From contig CAMLGG010000097.1 of assembly GCA_946479475.1 (NCBI GenBank), forward strand, positions 1-17,154: DNA of 17,154 nt, written 5' to 3'. Positions within the stretch are counted from its first letter, which is position 1. Each line of letters begins with the position of its first letter. A model generated the notes under the pieces. That model did no database searches and was not told the origin of the DNA. It saw only the letters and a program-made list of their open reading frames with translations. A program made the translations under genes and the position numbers. Shown one piece after another: positions 1 to 8,003 of the stretch. Source of the stretch: an uncultured Ideonella sp. GTDB lineage: Bacteria; Pseudomonadota; Gammaproteobacteria; Burkholderiales; Burkholderiaceae.

Positions 1-1065
1 GCCGCCGGCCAGCAACCCGACCCGATGCTGAGCCTCGGCATCGACAACCTTCCCGCGACCGGCGCCCAGCGCTTCGATCCGGCGGCCGAGGACATGACGA
101 TGAAACGCATCGGCCTGTCGCAGGAGTGGGTCCCGGCCGAGAAGCGCGCCGCCCGCGAGGCGGTGGCCGGCGCGATGCAGCGGCGCGAATCCGCGATGGA
201 GCAGGTGGCCGCGGCAGAAGCCCGCCTGCAAGCCGCGATGGCCTACATCGAGGCCTACTACGCCGCTGAAGCCTTGAAGCTCACGGCGCTGGACGAGAGC
301 CACGCCCGCGAGGAGCTGGAGGCCGGCAAGGGCCGGCTGGCCACCGTGTCCGGCAGCAGCGCCGAAGTGCTCGGCCTGGCGAGTGCGCTGGGGGCCGCCG
401 AGGACGGATCGGCCGAGACGCGCCAGCAGCAGGCCGCCGCCGCGGCCAACCTGCAGCGCTGGACGGGCTCGACGGCCGACGAGCTGGAGCCGCCTCGCCT
501 GGGCAGCGTTCCTGATGAAGGCGCGTTCGTGGCGGGCCACCCTGCGGTCATCGCCCGCCGGCGCGACATCGAGGTCGCGCGGCGGGAAGCGCAGGCCGCG
601 CGCCTGAACCGCCGGCCGAACTGGACCTACGAGCTCTCCTACGGCCAGCGGCAGGGCCGTCCCGACATGGTTTCCTTCGGCGTCAGCATCCCGCTGCCGA
701 TCGCGCCCGCGGCCCGTCAGGACCGTGAGACGGCCGCCCGGCTGGCCATGGCCGACAAGGCAGAAGCCGAGCACGCCGAGGCGCAGCGGGCCGCGGCCGG
801 CGAGTACGCCGCCCTGGCCAGCGACGCCCGGCGCCTTCGCGAGCGCATCGAGCGCTTCCAGCCGGCCGTGATCGAGCCCCTGAAGCAGCGCACGGCGGCG
901 GCGCTGGCCGCCTACCGATCCAACCAGGCCAGCCTCGTGATGCTCTTCGAGGCGCGCCACGCCGAGGTGGAAGCACGGCGCAAGCTGCTCGGCCTCCAGC
1001 GCGACCTGGCCAAGGCCCAGGCGCAGCTCGTCTACAAGCCCATCGCCGCAGGAGCCGCGCCATGA
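1..1065 (+). CDS. cusC: TolC-family outer membrane channel of heavy-metal efflux (CusC/CzcC-like), 5'-partial
   Basis: The reading frame is open from base 1 (eight codons before the first ATG at 25), so the gene starts upstream of the window and 354 residues are visible. The segment around the ATG (PDPMLSLGIDNLPATG) matches the early 'PDP.L..GIDNLP.TG' block of heavy-metal TolC-type channels, which indicates that only the signal peptide and first residues are missing. The rest is Ala/Glu/Arg-rich and helical, as expected for the long coiled-coil hairpins of the OEP fold, with repeated 'RREAQAARLNRRPNW' and 'ERFQPAVIEPLKQRTAAALAAY' type helices. In this family three subunits form a beta-barrel and periplasmic tunnel that receives metal from the RND pump. 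The stop overlaps the adaptor start (ATGA, 1062-1065), so it is co-transcribed with cusB and cusA. The family is clear. The symbol is inferred from the Cu/Ag character of the pump downstream. Confidence 0.88.
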   Translation, partial: AAGQQPDPMLSLGIDNLPATGAQRFDPAAEDMTMKRIGLSQEWVPAEKRAAREAVAGAMQRRESAMEQVAAAEARLQAAMAYIEAYYAAEALKLTALDESHAREELEAGKGRLATVSGSSAEVLGLASALGAAEDGSAETRQQQAAAAANLQRWTGSTADELEPPRLGSVPDEGAFVAGHPAVIARRRDIEVARREAQAARLNRRPNWTYELSYGQRQGRPDMVSFGVSIPLPIAPAARQDRETAARLAMADKAEAEHAEAQRAAAGEYAALASDARRLRERIERFQPAVIEPLKQRTAAALAAYRSNQASLVMLFEARHAEVEARRKLLGLQRDLAKAQAQLVYKPIAAGAAP

Positions 1066-2540
1066 GCCGCATCCAACTTTCCTTCCTGGCCATCGCCGCT
1101 TTCCTGGCGATCGGCGCCAGTGCCTTCTACCTGGGTCGCACGACGGCCAGCACCACGCAGCCCCCTGTGCCGACCGCATCACCGGCCGACCGCAAGATCC
1201 TCTACTGGCACGATCCGATGGTCCCGGGCCAGAAGTTCGACAAGCCCGGCAAGTCGCCCTTCATGGACATGCCGCTGCAGCCCGTCTACGCGGACGAGGC
1301 TCCAGAGGCCGGCGTGAAGGTCAGCCCGCAGGTCCAGCAGAACCTCGGCATCCGGACCGCGACGGTGAAGCGGGTCGACATCGGCTCCTCGTTCGACGCG
1401 GTGGGCGCGGTGCAGTTCGACGAGCGACTGAACGTGGCGGTCCAGACCCGCACCGCCGGCTACCTGGAGCGTCTGGCTGTGCGCGCACCCATGGAGCGCG
1501 TCGCCAAGGGGCAGGCGCTCGGCACCGTCTTCGCGCCGGAGTGGCTGGGCCCGCTCAACGAGGTCGTCGCCCTGAAGCGGTCCGGCGCCTCGCCCGAGCT
1601 GCTGGCCGCCGCGAGGGATCGCACACGCGCGTTGTCGATCCCGGCCGAGCTCGTGCGACAGGCGGAGGAGGGCGGCATGGCCCAGGCGCGCTACACGCTC
1701 TTCTCGCCAGCCGCCGGCGTGGTCGCCGAGCTGGGCGTACGGGAGGGCGTGGCGGTGTCGCCGGGCATGACGCTGTTCCGCATCGCCGGCCTGGAGAAGG
1801 TGTGGGTGGTCGCCGAGGTGCCGGAGGCCCAGGCGGTGCGCCTGAACCGCGGGCAGAAGGTGAGCGCCGCGCTCCAGGCCGACCCCGGCCAGACCTTCGC
1901 CGGCAGCCTGCAGGAGATCCTGCCGCAGGTGAACGCGTCGACGCGCACGCTGCAGGCGCGCTTCGAGGTCGACAACCGCGGCGGCAAGCTCGTGCCCGGC
2001 ATGCTGCTGCGGCTGCAGGTGGCCGGCCCCACCGCCTCGCGCCTGGTCGTGCCCTCCGAGGCCGTCATCCGCACCGGCCTGCGTGCCGTGGCGATCGTGC
2101 GCAAGGAAAGCGGCACCTTCGAGCCCCGCGAGCTGAAGCTGGGCGCCGACCTGGGCGAGCAGCTGGAGGTCGCCGAGGGCCTGGCCGAAGGCGAGCAGGT
2201 GGTGGCCAGCGGCCAGTTCCTCGTGGATTCCGAGGCACGGCTGCGCTCCGTGCTCGGCAGCCTGGCGGCGCCGGCAGCGGCCTCCGCACCCGCCTCGGCT
2301 GCCGCCGCATCGACCTACTCGGCACAAGGCCAGGTGGAGAGCATCGAGCCGGACGGCCTGGTCATCTCCCACGGCGCCATCGCCGCGCTGAAGTGGCCGC
2401 CGATGACCATGGGCTTCCGCAAGCCCGAGCCCCGGGCTTTCGCCGAGGTGAAGCCGGGCGACCGCGTCCACTTCGAGTTCAGGAAGGACGACGATGACTA
2501 CGTGCTGGTCAGCGTGCATCGCCTGGGAGTCGCCCAGTGA
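1062..2540 (+). CDS. cusB: RND periplasmic adaptor, CusB-type, with N-terminal heavy-metal-binding and C-terminal CusF-like domains
   Basis: This 492-residue membrane-fusion protein bridges the CusA pump and the outer membrane channel. Residues 1-25 form an N-terminal hydrophobic signal or anchor. Residues 47-77 match the heavy-metal-binding domain of CusB-like adaptors (YWHDPM, then SPFMDMPL; candidate ligands H50, M53, M68, M70). Residues about 110-395 are the barrel-sandwich (lipoyl), hairpin and beta-barrel core ([36 protein letters not shown]). An Ala-rich linker at about 400-417 leads to a CusF-like copper-binding domain at 420-488. The Cu(I) ligand set known from CusF (His, Trp, Met, Met) is visible as H437, W445, M448 and M450 ([14 protein letters not shown]). 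CusF is a separate chaperone in E. coli; here it is tethered to the adaptor. The ATG at 1062 overlaps the upstream stop, and the gene's own TGA overlaps the GTG of cusA. Confidence 0.95.
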   Translation: MSRIQLSFLAIAAFLAIGASAFYLGRTTASTTQPPVPTASPADRKILYWHDPMVPGQKFDKPGKSPFMDMPLQPVYADEAPEAGVKVSPQVQQNLGIRTATVKRVDIGSSFDAVGAVQFDERLNVAVQTRTAGYLERLAVRAPMERVAKGQALGTVFAPEWLGPLNEVVALKRSGASPELLAAARDRTRALSIPAELVRQAEEGGMAQARYTLFSPAAGVVAELGVREGVAVSPGMTLFRIAGLEKVWVVAEVPEAQAVRLNRGQKVSAALQADPGQTFAGSLQEILPQVNASTRTLQARFEVDNRGGKLVPGMLLRLQVAGPTASRLVVPSEAVIRTGLRAVAIVRKESGTFEPRELKLGADLGEQLEVAEGLAEGEQVVASGQFLVDSEARLRSVLGSLAAPAAASAPASAAAASTYSAQGQVESIEPDGLVISHGAIAALKWPPMTMGFRKPEPRAFAEVKPGDRVHFEFRKDDDDYVLVSVHRLGVAQ

Positions 2541-5500
2541 TCGCCGCGCTCATCCGCTGGTCCATCGCCAACCGCTTCCTGGTCCTCGTGGCCACGGCCT
2601 TCCTGAGCGCGGCGGCGCTGTTCGCGGTCGCCGGCACGCCGGTGGACGCGTTGCCCGACCTGTCCGACACGCAGGTGATCGTGCGCACCACCTATGCAGG
2701 CAAGCCGCCGCAGGTGGTCGAGGACCTGGTGACCTACCCGCTGACGACGACCATGCTCAGCGTGCCGGGAGCGAAGACGGTGCGGGGTTACTCGTTCTTC
2801 GGCGACTCCTTCGTCTACATCCTGTTCGACGACAGGACCGACCCGTACTGGGCCCGCTCGCGGGTCGTGGAGTACCTGAACCAGGTGCAAAGCCGCCTGC
2901 CCGCCGGCGCCACGGCCGCCCTCGGCCCCGATGCCACGGGGGTCGGCTGGGTCTACGAGTACGCGCTGGTCGACCGGACGGGCAAGACCGACATCGGCGA
3001 GCTGCGGGCGCTCAACGACTGGTTCCTGAAGTTCGAGCTCAAGACCGTGCCTGACGTGGCCGAGGTGGCCGGCATCGGCGGCATGGTGCGGCAGTACCAG
3101 GTCGTGCTGGACCCGGACAGGATGCGCCAGCTCGGCGTCACGCAAGGCATGGTGATGCAGGCGCTGCAGAAGGCCAACCAGTCCTCCGGCGGCTCGGTGG
3201 TCGAGATGGCGGAGACCGAGTACATGGTCCGCTCGCGCGGCTTCCTGAAGTCCCTCGACGACTTCCGCTCGATCCCGGTCGCCGTCTCGGGCGCCACGCC
3301 GGTCCTGCTGCGTGACCTCGCTTTCGTCCAGCTCGGGCCCGAGATGAGGCGCGGCATCGCCGAGCTGGACGGACAGGGCGAGGTGGCCGGCGGCGTGGTG
3401 GTGATGCGCTCGGGCAAGAACGCCCGCTCCACCATCCAGGCCATCAAGGCGCGCTTCGAGCAGCTCAGGCCCAGCCTGCCCCCGGGCGTGGAGGTGGTTC
3501 AGACCTACGACCGCTCGCTCCTCATCGACCGCGCCATCGACAACCTGAAGCTCAAGCTGACCGAGGAGTTCATCGCCGTCGCCGTGGTCTGCGCGATCTT
3601 CCTGTTCCACCTGCGCTCGGCGCTGGTGGCGGTGATCTCCCTGCCGATCGCGGTCGGCATAGCGTTCATCGTGATGCGCTGGCAAGGGCTGAACGCGAAC
3701 ATCCTGAGCCTGGCGGGCATTGCGCTCGCGTGCGGGGCTGCGCTCGACGGCGTCGTCGTGCTGCTGGAGGCGGCGCACAAGCGCATCGAGGCCTTCGAGC
3801 ACGAGCAGGGACGCTGGCCGACGGTGACGGAGCGATGGTCGCTGATCACCGAGGCCACGGTCGAGGTCGGGCCGGCGCTGTTCTTCTCGCTGCTGGTCAT
3901 CACGCTGTCGTTCCTGCCGGTGTTCACGCTGGAGGCCCAGGAAGGGCGGCTGTTCTCGCCGCTCGCCTTCACCAAGACCTACACGATGGCGGCGGCGGCG
4001 GCTCTGTCCGTCACGCTGGTCCCGGTGCTGATGGGCTACCTCGTGCGCGGCCGCATCCCGCACGAGAGCGCGAACCCCCTGAACCGCTGGCTGATGCGGC
4101 TGTACCGGCCGGCGCTGGAGGCGGTGCTGCGCTTCCCGAAGGGCACGCTGCTGGCTGCCGGTGTCGTGCTGGCGCTGACGGCTGTTCCGCTGATGCGCCT
4201 GGGTGGCGAGTTCATGCCGCCGCTGGACGAGGGCGACCTGCTCTACATGCCGTCTGCGCTGCCCGGCCTGTCGGTGTCCAAGGCGACCGAGCTGCTGCAG
4301 CAGACCGACCGGCTGATCAGGACGGTGCCCGAGGTCTCGCGCGTCTTCGGCAAGGCGGGGCGCGCCGACAGCGCGACCGACCCGGCGCCGCTGGAGATGT
4401 TCGAGACCACCGTGCAGTTCAAGCCGCGCGAGCAGTGGCGGCCGGGCATGACGCCCGAGCGCCTGGTCGAGGAGCTGGACCGCGTGGTGAAGGTGCCCGG
4501 CCTGTCGAACATCTGGGTGCCGCCCATCCGCAACCGCATCGACATGCTGGCCACCGGCATCAAGAGCCCGGTGGGCATCAAGATCGCGGGCACCGACCTG
4601 GCGGCCATCGACAGGCTGGCGACACAGGTCGAATCGGTGGTGAAGACGGTGCCGGGGGTCTCATCGGCCCTGGCGGAACGCCTGACCGGCGGCCGGTACA
4701 TCGACGTCGAGATCGACCGGGCGGCGTCGGCGCGCCACGGCCTTTCGGTGACCGACGTCCAGGCGATCGTCTCGACCGCGATAGGCGGCGAGAACGTCGG
4801 CGAAGTGGTCAGCGGCCGCGAGCGCTTCCCGATCAACGTCCGCTACCCGCGGGAGATCCGTGATTCGCTGGAGCGCCTGCGCACGCTGCCCTTCGTGACG
4901 GAGCGCGGGGCCCAGCTGCTGCTGCAGGACGTGGCGAGCATCCGCATCGAGGAGGGCCCCCCCATGCTGCGCAGCGAGAACGCGCGGCTTTCGGGCTGGG
5001 TCTACGTCGACGTGCGTGGAAGGGACCTGCGCTCGGTCGTGCTCGACATGCAGGCGGCGGTGGCCAGGCAGGTGGTGCTGCCCGCCGGTCATTCGCTTTC
5101 CTGGTCCGGCCAGTTCGAGTACCTGGAGCGGGCCACCGAGCGCATGAAGGTGGTGGTGCCGGCGACGCTGGCGGTGATCTTCGTGCTGCTGTACCTGCTG
5201 TTCCGCCAGGCCGGCGATGCGCTGCTGGTGATGGCGGCGGTGCCGTTCTCGCTCGTCGGCGGGTTCTGGCTGGTGTGGGCGCTGGGCCATTCGGTCTCGG
5301 TGGCCACCGCGGTCGGCTTCATCGCCCTGGCCGGCGTGGCGGCCGAGTTCGGCGTGGTGATGCTGGTCTACCTGGAGAACGCCTTGAAGCAGCGCCTGGC
5401 CGCTGGAGCGCGCGACGACGAGGCGACGCTGCTGGCGGCCATCCGCGAGGGCGCCGTGCTGCGCGTGCGGCCCAAGGCCATGACGGTCGCCATCGTGCTG

Positions 5501-5701
5501 GCCGGCCTGGTGCCGATGATGTGGGGGCACGGCGCGGGCTCGGAAATCATGGCCCGCGTCGCGGCGCCGATGGTCGGCGGCATGGTCACGGCGCCGCTGC
5601 TGTCGATGCTGGTGGTGCCGGCGGCGTGGTACCTGATGCAGCGGCGGCGGCTGAGGGCCGCCACCAGCGCGGCAGCAGCTCTCGCACCTCCGGCCGCCTG
5701 A
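2537..5701 (+). CDS. cusA: Cu(I)/Ag(I) efflux RND pump, CusA-type
   Basis: This is a proton-driven inner-membrane RND transporter of 1054 residues, the usual family length. It starts at GTG 2537 inside the stop of cusB (GTGA), and the protein begins [16 protein letters not shown] as CusA proteins do. Twelve membrane segments and two large periplasmic loops are evident. D404 in TM4 ([18 protein letters not shown]) is the proton-relay aspartate of metal RND pumps. The three methionines that bind Cu(I)/Ag(I) in E. coli CusA (M573, M623, M672) are conserved here as M571 ([10 protein letters not shown]), M621 (APLEMFETT) and M670 ([12 protein letters not shown]). This supports monovalent Cu/Ag rather than Zn/Co/Cd. 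TM4 reads EAAHKR where E. coli CusA has ENAHKR. The last 116 nt overlap the convergent helicase gene on the other strand. Confidence 0.96.
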   Translation: MIAALIRWSIANRFLVLVATAFLSAAALFAVAGTPVDALPDLSDTQVIVRTTYAGKPPQVVEDLVTYPLTTTMLSVPGAKTVRGYSFFGDSFVYILFDDRTDPYWARSRVVEYLNQVQSRLPAGATAALGPDATGVGWVYEYALVDRTGKTDIGELRALNDWFLKFELKTVPDVAEVAGIGGMVRQYQVVLDPDRMRQLGVTQGMVMQALQKANQSSGGSVVEMAETEYMVRSRGFLKSLDDFRSIPVAVSGATPVLLRDLAFVQLGPEMRRGIAELDGQGEVAGGVVVMRSGKNARSTIQAIKARFEQLRPSLPPGVEVVQTYDRSLLIDRAIDNLKLKLTEEFIAVAVVCAIFLFHLRSALVAVISLPIAVGIAFIVMRWQGLNANILSLAGIALACGAALDGVVVLLEAAHKRIEAFEHEQGRWPTVTERWSLITEATVEVGPALFFSLLVITLSFLPVFTLEAQEGRLFSPLAFTKTYTMAAAAALSVTLVPVLMGYLVRGRIPHESANPLNRWLMRLYRPALEAVLRFPKGTLLAAGVVLALTAVPLMRLGGEFMPPLDEGDLLYMPSALPGLSVSKATELLQQTDRLIRTVPEVSRVFGKAGRADSATDPAPLEMFETTVQFKPREQWRPGMTPERLVEELDRVVKVPGLSNIWVPPIRNRIDMLATGIKSPVGIKIAGTDLAAIDRLATQVESVVKTVPGVSSALAERLTGGRYIDVEIDRAASARHGLSVTDVQAIVSTAIGGENVGEVVSGRERFPINVRYPREIRDSLERLRTLPFVTERGAQLLLQDVASIRIEEGPPMLRSENARLSGWVYVDVRGRDLRSVVLDMQAAVARQVVLPAGHSLSWSGQFEYLERATERMKVVVPATLAVIFVLLYLLFRQAGDALLVMAAVPFSLVGGFWLVWALGHSVSVATAVGFIALAGVAAEFGVVMLVYLENALKQRLAAGARDDEATLLAAIREGAVLRVRPKAMTVAIVLAGLVPMMWGHGAGSEIMARVAAPMVGGMVTAPLLSMLVVPAAWYLMQRRRLRAATSAAAALAPPAA

Positions 5702-7892
5702 AGCGCTCGTCGATGAGGTAGAGCGTGCCGGTGTCCTCGGGGCTGCGGATGACTCGCCCCGCGGCCTGCACCACCTTGCGCAGGCCGGGATAGAGGTAGG
5801 CGTACTCGAAGCCGCGGCCGAGCTGGCGCTCCAGGCTGCGGCGCAGCTGCTCGTTCACCGGGTTCAGCTGCGGCAGGCCGAGCGTCGCGACGAAGGCGCC
5901 TATGAGCCGGCGGCCGGGCAGGTCCACGCCCTCGGCGAAGGAGCCGCCGAGAACGGCGAGCGCCACGCCCGCGCCATCGGGTGCGAAGCGCGCCAGGAAC
6001 CCGGCCTGCTCGGCCTCGGTCATCGCGCGGCCCTGCTTCCACGTCGGCACGTCGGCATGCGCCTGCAGTTGGGCGGCGACCAGCTCCAGGTAGTCGAAGC
6101 TGCTGAAGAAGGCGATGTAGTTGCCCGGCTCGCGGCGGAACTGCCGCGCGATGATCCGCGCGATGGGGCCGGCCGAGGCCCTGCGCGTGGCGAAGCGCGT
6201 CGAGACGTCGGTCACCAGGTGCACGGCCAGCTGCTCCGCGACGAAGGGCGGCTCGACCTGCAGCCAGGCCGTTCCCTCCGGCAGGCCCAGCATGTCGGCG
6301 TAGAAGGCCTGGGGCTGCAGCGTGGCGGAGAAGAGCACGGCCGACGACATCAGCGCCAGCCGCGGCTTGAGGAAGGGCGCGGGCACCGCATTGCGGATGC
6401 CCAGCTCCGAGCGGGCGCGGCCCGGCGGCCGCGTGACGTCGAAGAAGGAGTGCGGCCCGAAGGACTCCGCCAGGCGGGCGAAGTGGAGCAGTTCGAAGTG
6501 CAGCTCCAGCAGCTCGGGGGCGATGGCTTCCGGCTCCTCGGCCAGCAGCTCGTTCACCGCCTGGCACACCTCGCCGGCGGCCGAGATGAAGCGGCCGGGC
6601 AGCTCTTCGCGGGCCTGGTAGGTCTCGTCGACCTCGGCCGGGATCGACGGCCAGGCGCGGCCCAGGCGCCGGAGCGGCTTGCGCACCGGCGGCGGGGCGA
6701 TGCGCGTCGCGGCTCGCAGCTCGTCCCGCGAAAGCGTCGCGCTGTACATGGTGCGGCCACGCTCGACCAGGTTGTGCGCCTCGTCCACCAGCAGGGCCAC
6801 TCGCCAGCCGTTGGCCAGCGTCATGCCGTGCAGCAGGGCCGTGACATCGAAGAGGTAGTTGTAGTCGGCCACGACCACGTCGGCCCAGCGGACCATCTCC
6901 TGTGCCAGGTAGTAGGGGCAGAGGCCATGCCCGGCGGCGATGCGCCTGAGGTCGGCCAGCTCCAGCCGGCCCGCCTCGGCGGCTTCGGCGCGGGCAGGAG
7001 GCAGCCTGTCGTAGAACCCTCGCGCCAGGGGGCAGGATTCGCCGTGGCAGGCCTTGCCGGGGTGCTCGCAGGCCTTGGAGCGCGCCGTGAGCTGAAGGAC
7101 CCGCAGCGGCAGCTCACCATGCTTCGACGAGAGCTTCGCGATCGCTTCCAGCGGAGGCCCGTGCCCGCTGCCCTTGGCGGTGAGGAAGAAGACCTTGTCG
7201 ATGCGCTGCGCGGGCGCGGCCTTCAGCGTGGCGTAGAGCGTGGCCAGCGTCTTGCCGATGCCCGTGCCCGCCTCGGCCATCAGGACGCGGCCGTGCCGCG
7301 CGGCAAGCCAGGCCTGCTCGGCGAGCTTGCGCTGGCCGGTGCGGAACTCGGGGTAGGCGAAGGCCAGGCCCTGCAGCGCCCCATCCCGCGCGGCGCGATG
7401 CGCCAGCTCGCTGCGTGCCCACGCCAGGAAGCGGCGGCAGTGCAGCTCGAAGAAGCCCTCGAGCTCTGCGGCGCTGCAGGCCTCGTCGAGATGCGTCTCC
7501 TCGCTGCTTTCGATGTCGAGGTAGACCAGGCGGACGGTGAGACCGGGCAAGCCGTGCTGCCTGCACAGCAGCGCCCCGTAGACCTTGGCCTGCGCCCAAT
7601 GCACGGCGCGCTGGTTGTCAGGCAGACAGGAGAGCCGGCCGCGGAAGGTCTTGACCTCCTCGACCAGTGCCCGGGCTTCGTCGAAGCCATCGGCGCGGCC
7701 GCGCACCAGCAGCTCCTCGAACGTGCCCTGCAGCGAGACTTCTGCCAGGTAGCCCGCGCCGCGGCGCGAGGCCACCAGGCGGTGCCCCGCGATGCCCTCG
7801 TCGGCGCTGGGCGAGGGCGTGAACCGGTGGTCAAGGTCGCCCGCCTTGGCGGTGAAGGAGCACAGCTCGCGAACGGCGATGGCGTAGGTCAC
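5586..7892 (-). CDS. ATP-dependent Fe-S DNA helicase (XPD/DinG superfamily) with N-terminal PD-(D/E)XK nuclease-like domain
   Basis: The product has 768 residues and is likely a DNA-repair or recombination helicase acting in the cytoplasm. The N-terminal region (about 1-160) carries a PD-(D/E)XK-like core (RGRADGF with D68, then VEEVKTF with E79 and K81). Walker A is GTGIGKT at 209-215. Cysteines C275, C282, C287 and C325 sit between motifs I and II as in the 4Fe-4S domain of XPD-type helicases. The DEAH box is at 370-373 (LLVDEAHNL), motif III is LFSATLQP, and motif VI is QAAGRVIR at about 709-716. The open frame extends much further upstream, but family proteins begin with a '[19 protein letters not shown]' block. 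I therefore place the start at GTG 7892, which has an AGGA eight bases upstream. The C-terminal 38 codons lie antisense to the end of cusA. The gene is divergent from the kinase gene. The exact DNA substrate is unknown. Confidence 0.9.
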   Translation of the reverse strand: MTYAIAVRELCSFTAKAGDLDHRFTPSPSADEGIAGHRLVASRRGAGYLAEVSLQGTFEELLVRGRADGFDEARALVEEVKTFRGRLSCLPDNQRAVHWAQAKVYGALLCRQHGLPGLTVRLVYLDIESSEETHLDEACSAAELEGFFELHCRRFLAWARSELAHRAARDGALQGLAFAYPEFRTGQRKLAEQAWLAARHGRVLMAEAGTGIGKTLATLYATLKAAPAQRIDKVFFLTAKGSGHGPPLEAIAKLSSKHGELPLRVLQLTARSKACEHPGKACHGESCPLARGFYDRLPPARAEAAEAGRLELADLRRIAAGHGLCPYYLAQEMVRWADVVVADYNYLFDVTALLHGMTLANGWRVALLVDEAHNLVERGRTMYSATLSRDELRAATRIAPPPVRKPLRRLGRAWPSIPAEVDETYQAREELPGRFISAAGEVCQAVNELLAEEPEAIAPELLELHFELLHFARLAESFGPHSFFDVTRPPGRARSELGIRNAVPAPFLKPRLALMSSAVLFSATLQPQAFYADMLGLPEGTAWLQVEPPFVAEQLAVHLVTDVSTRFATRRASAGPIARIIARQFRREPGNYIAFFSSFDYLELVAAQLQAHADVPTWKQGRAMTEAEQAGFLARFAPDGAGVALAVLGGSFAEGVDLPGRRLIGAFVATLGLPQLNPVNEQLRRSLERQLGRGFEYAYLYPGLRKVVQAAGRVIRSPEDTGTLYLIDERFRRPEVRELLPRWWRPSAAAAASGTTPPAPPASTAAAP

Positions 7893-7900
7893 GGGGATCG

Positions 7901-7906
7901 TCCTGG
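7901..7906 (-). promoter_or_regulatory. Ribosome binding site of the helicase gene
   Basis: On the minus strand CCAGGA lies eight bases before GTG 7892. This supports the GTG start over the far longer open frame that continues to 9515, which is a shadow of the kinase gene. Confidence 0.6.
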
Positions 7907-7992
7907 CACTGGACAAGCATACAGCAGCCTCCCCGGTGCATGCCCCCTGGGAACGGCGCTTGCCGCCTCGCGCCCGGGGGGCGCAAAGCCCC

Positions 7993-7998
7993 TTGGAG
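7993..7998 (+). promoter_or_regulatory. Ribosome binding site of the hybrid kinase gene
   Basis: TTGGAG ends five bases before GTG 8004. It is the feature that decides this start, because the frame stays open upstream through the whole antisense strand of the helicase gene. Confidence 0.6.
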
Positions 7999-8003
7999 CC
8001 TGC

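Larger units (their letters stand above)
7893..8003. promoter_or_regulatory. Divergent intergenic region between helicase and hybrid kinase genes
   Basis: This 111-bp spacer must hold the 5' control regions of both divergent genes. On the minus strand a TATGCT (7921-7916) is a possible -10 element for the helicase, without a convincing -35. For the kinase I see no clear sigma-70 promoter. Just before the kinase ribosome binding site there are two overlapping inverted repeats: GCGCCC/GGGCGC (7970-7975 with 7979-7984) and GGGGC/GCCCC (7978-7982 with 7988-7992). They share bases and cannot form at the same time. Whether they regulate anything is unknown. Confidence 0.4.

Noticed and set aside
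2498..4063. Long minus-strand frame opposite cusA (and similar ones opposite cusB and mdtC)
   Set aside because: Composition is His/Arg/Gln-rich, typical of antisense frames in GC-rich genes, with no recognisable motif.
6057..8003. Open frame upstream of the kinase, giving a 1262-residue protein
   Set aside because: It is antisense to the helicase gene, has no family similarity, and arises because high-GC DNA has few stops. A ribosome binding site and GTG at 8004 mark the real start.
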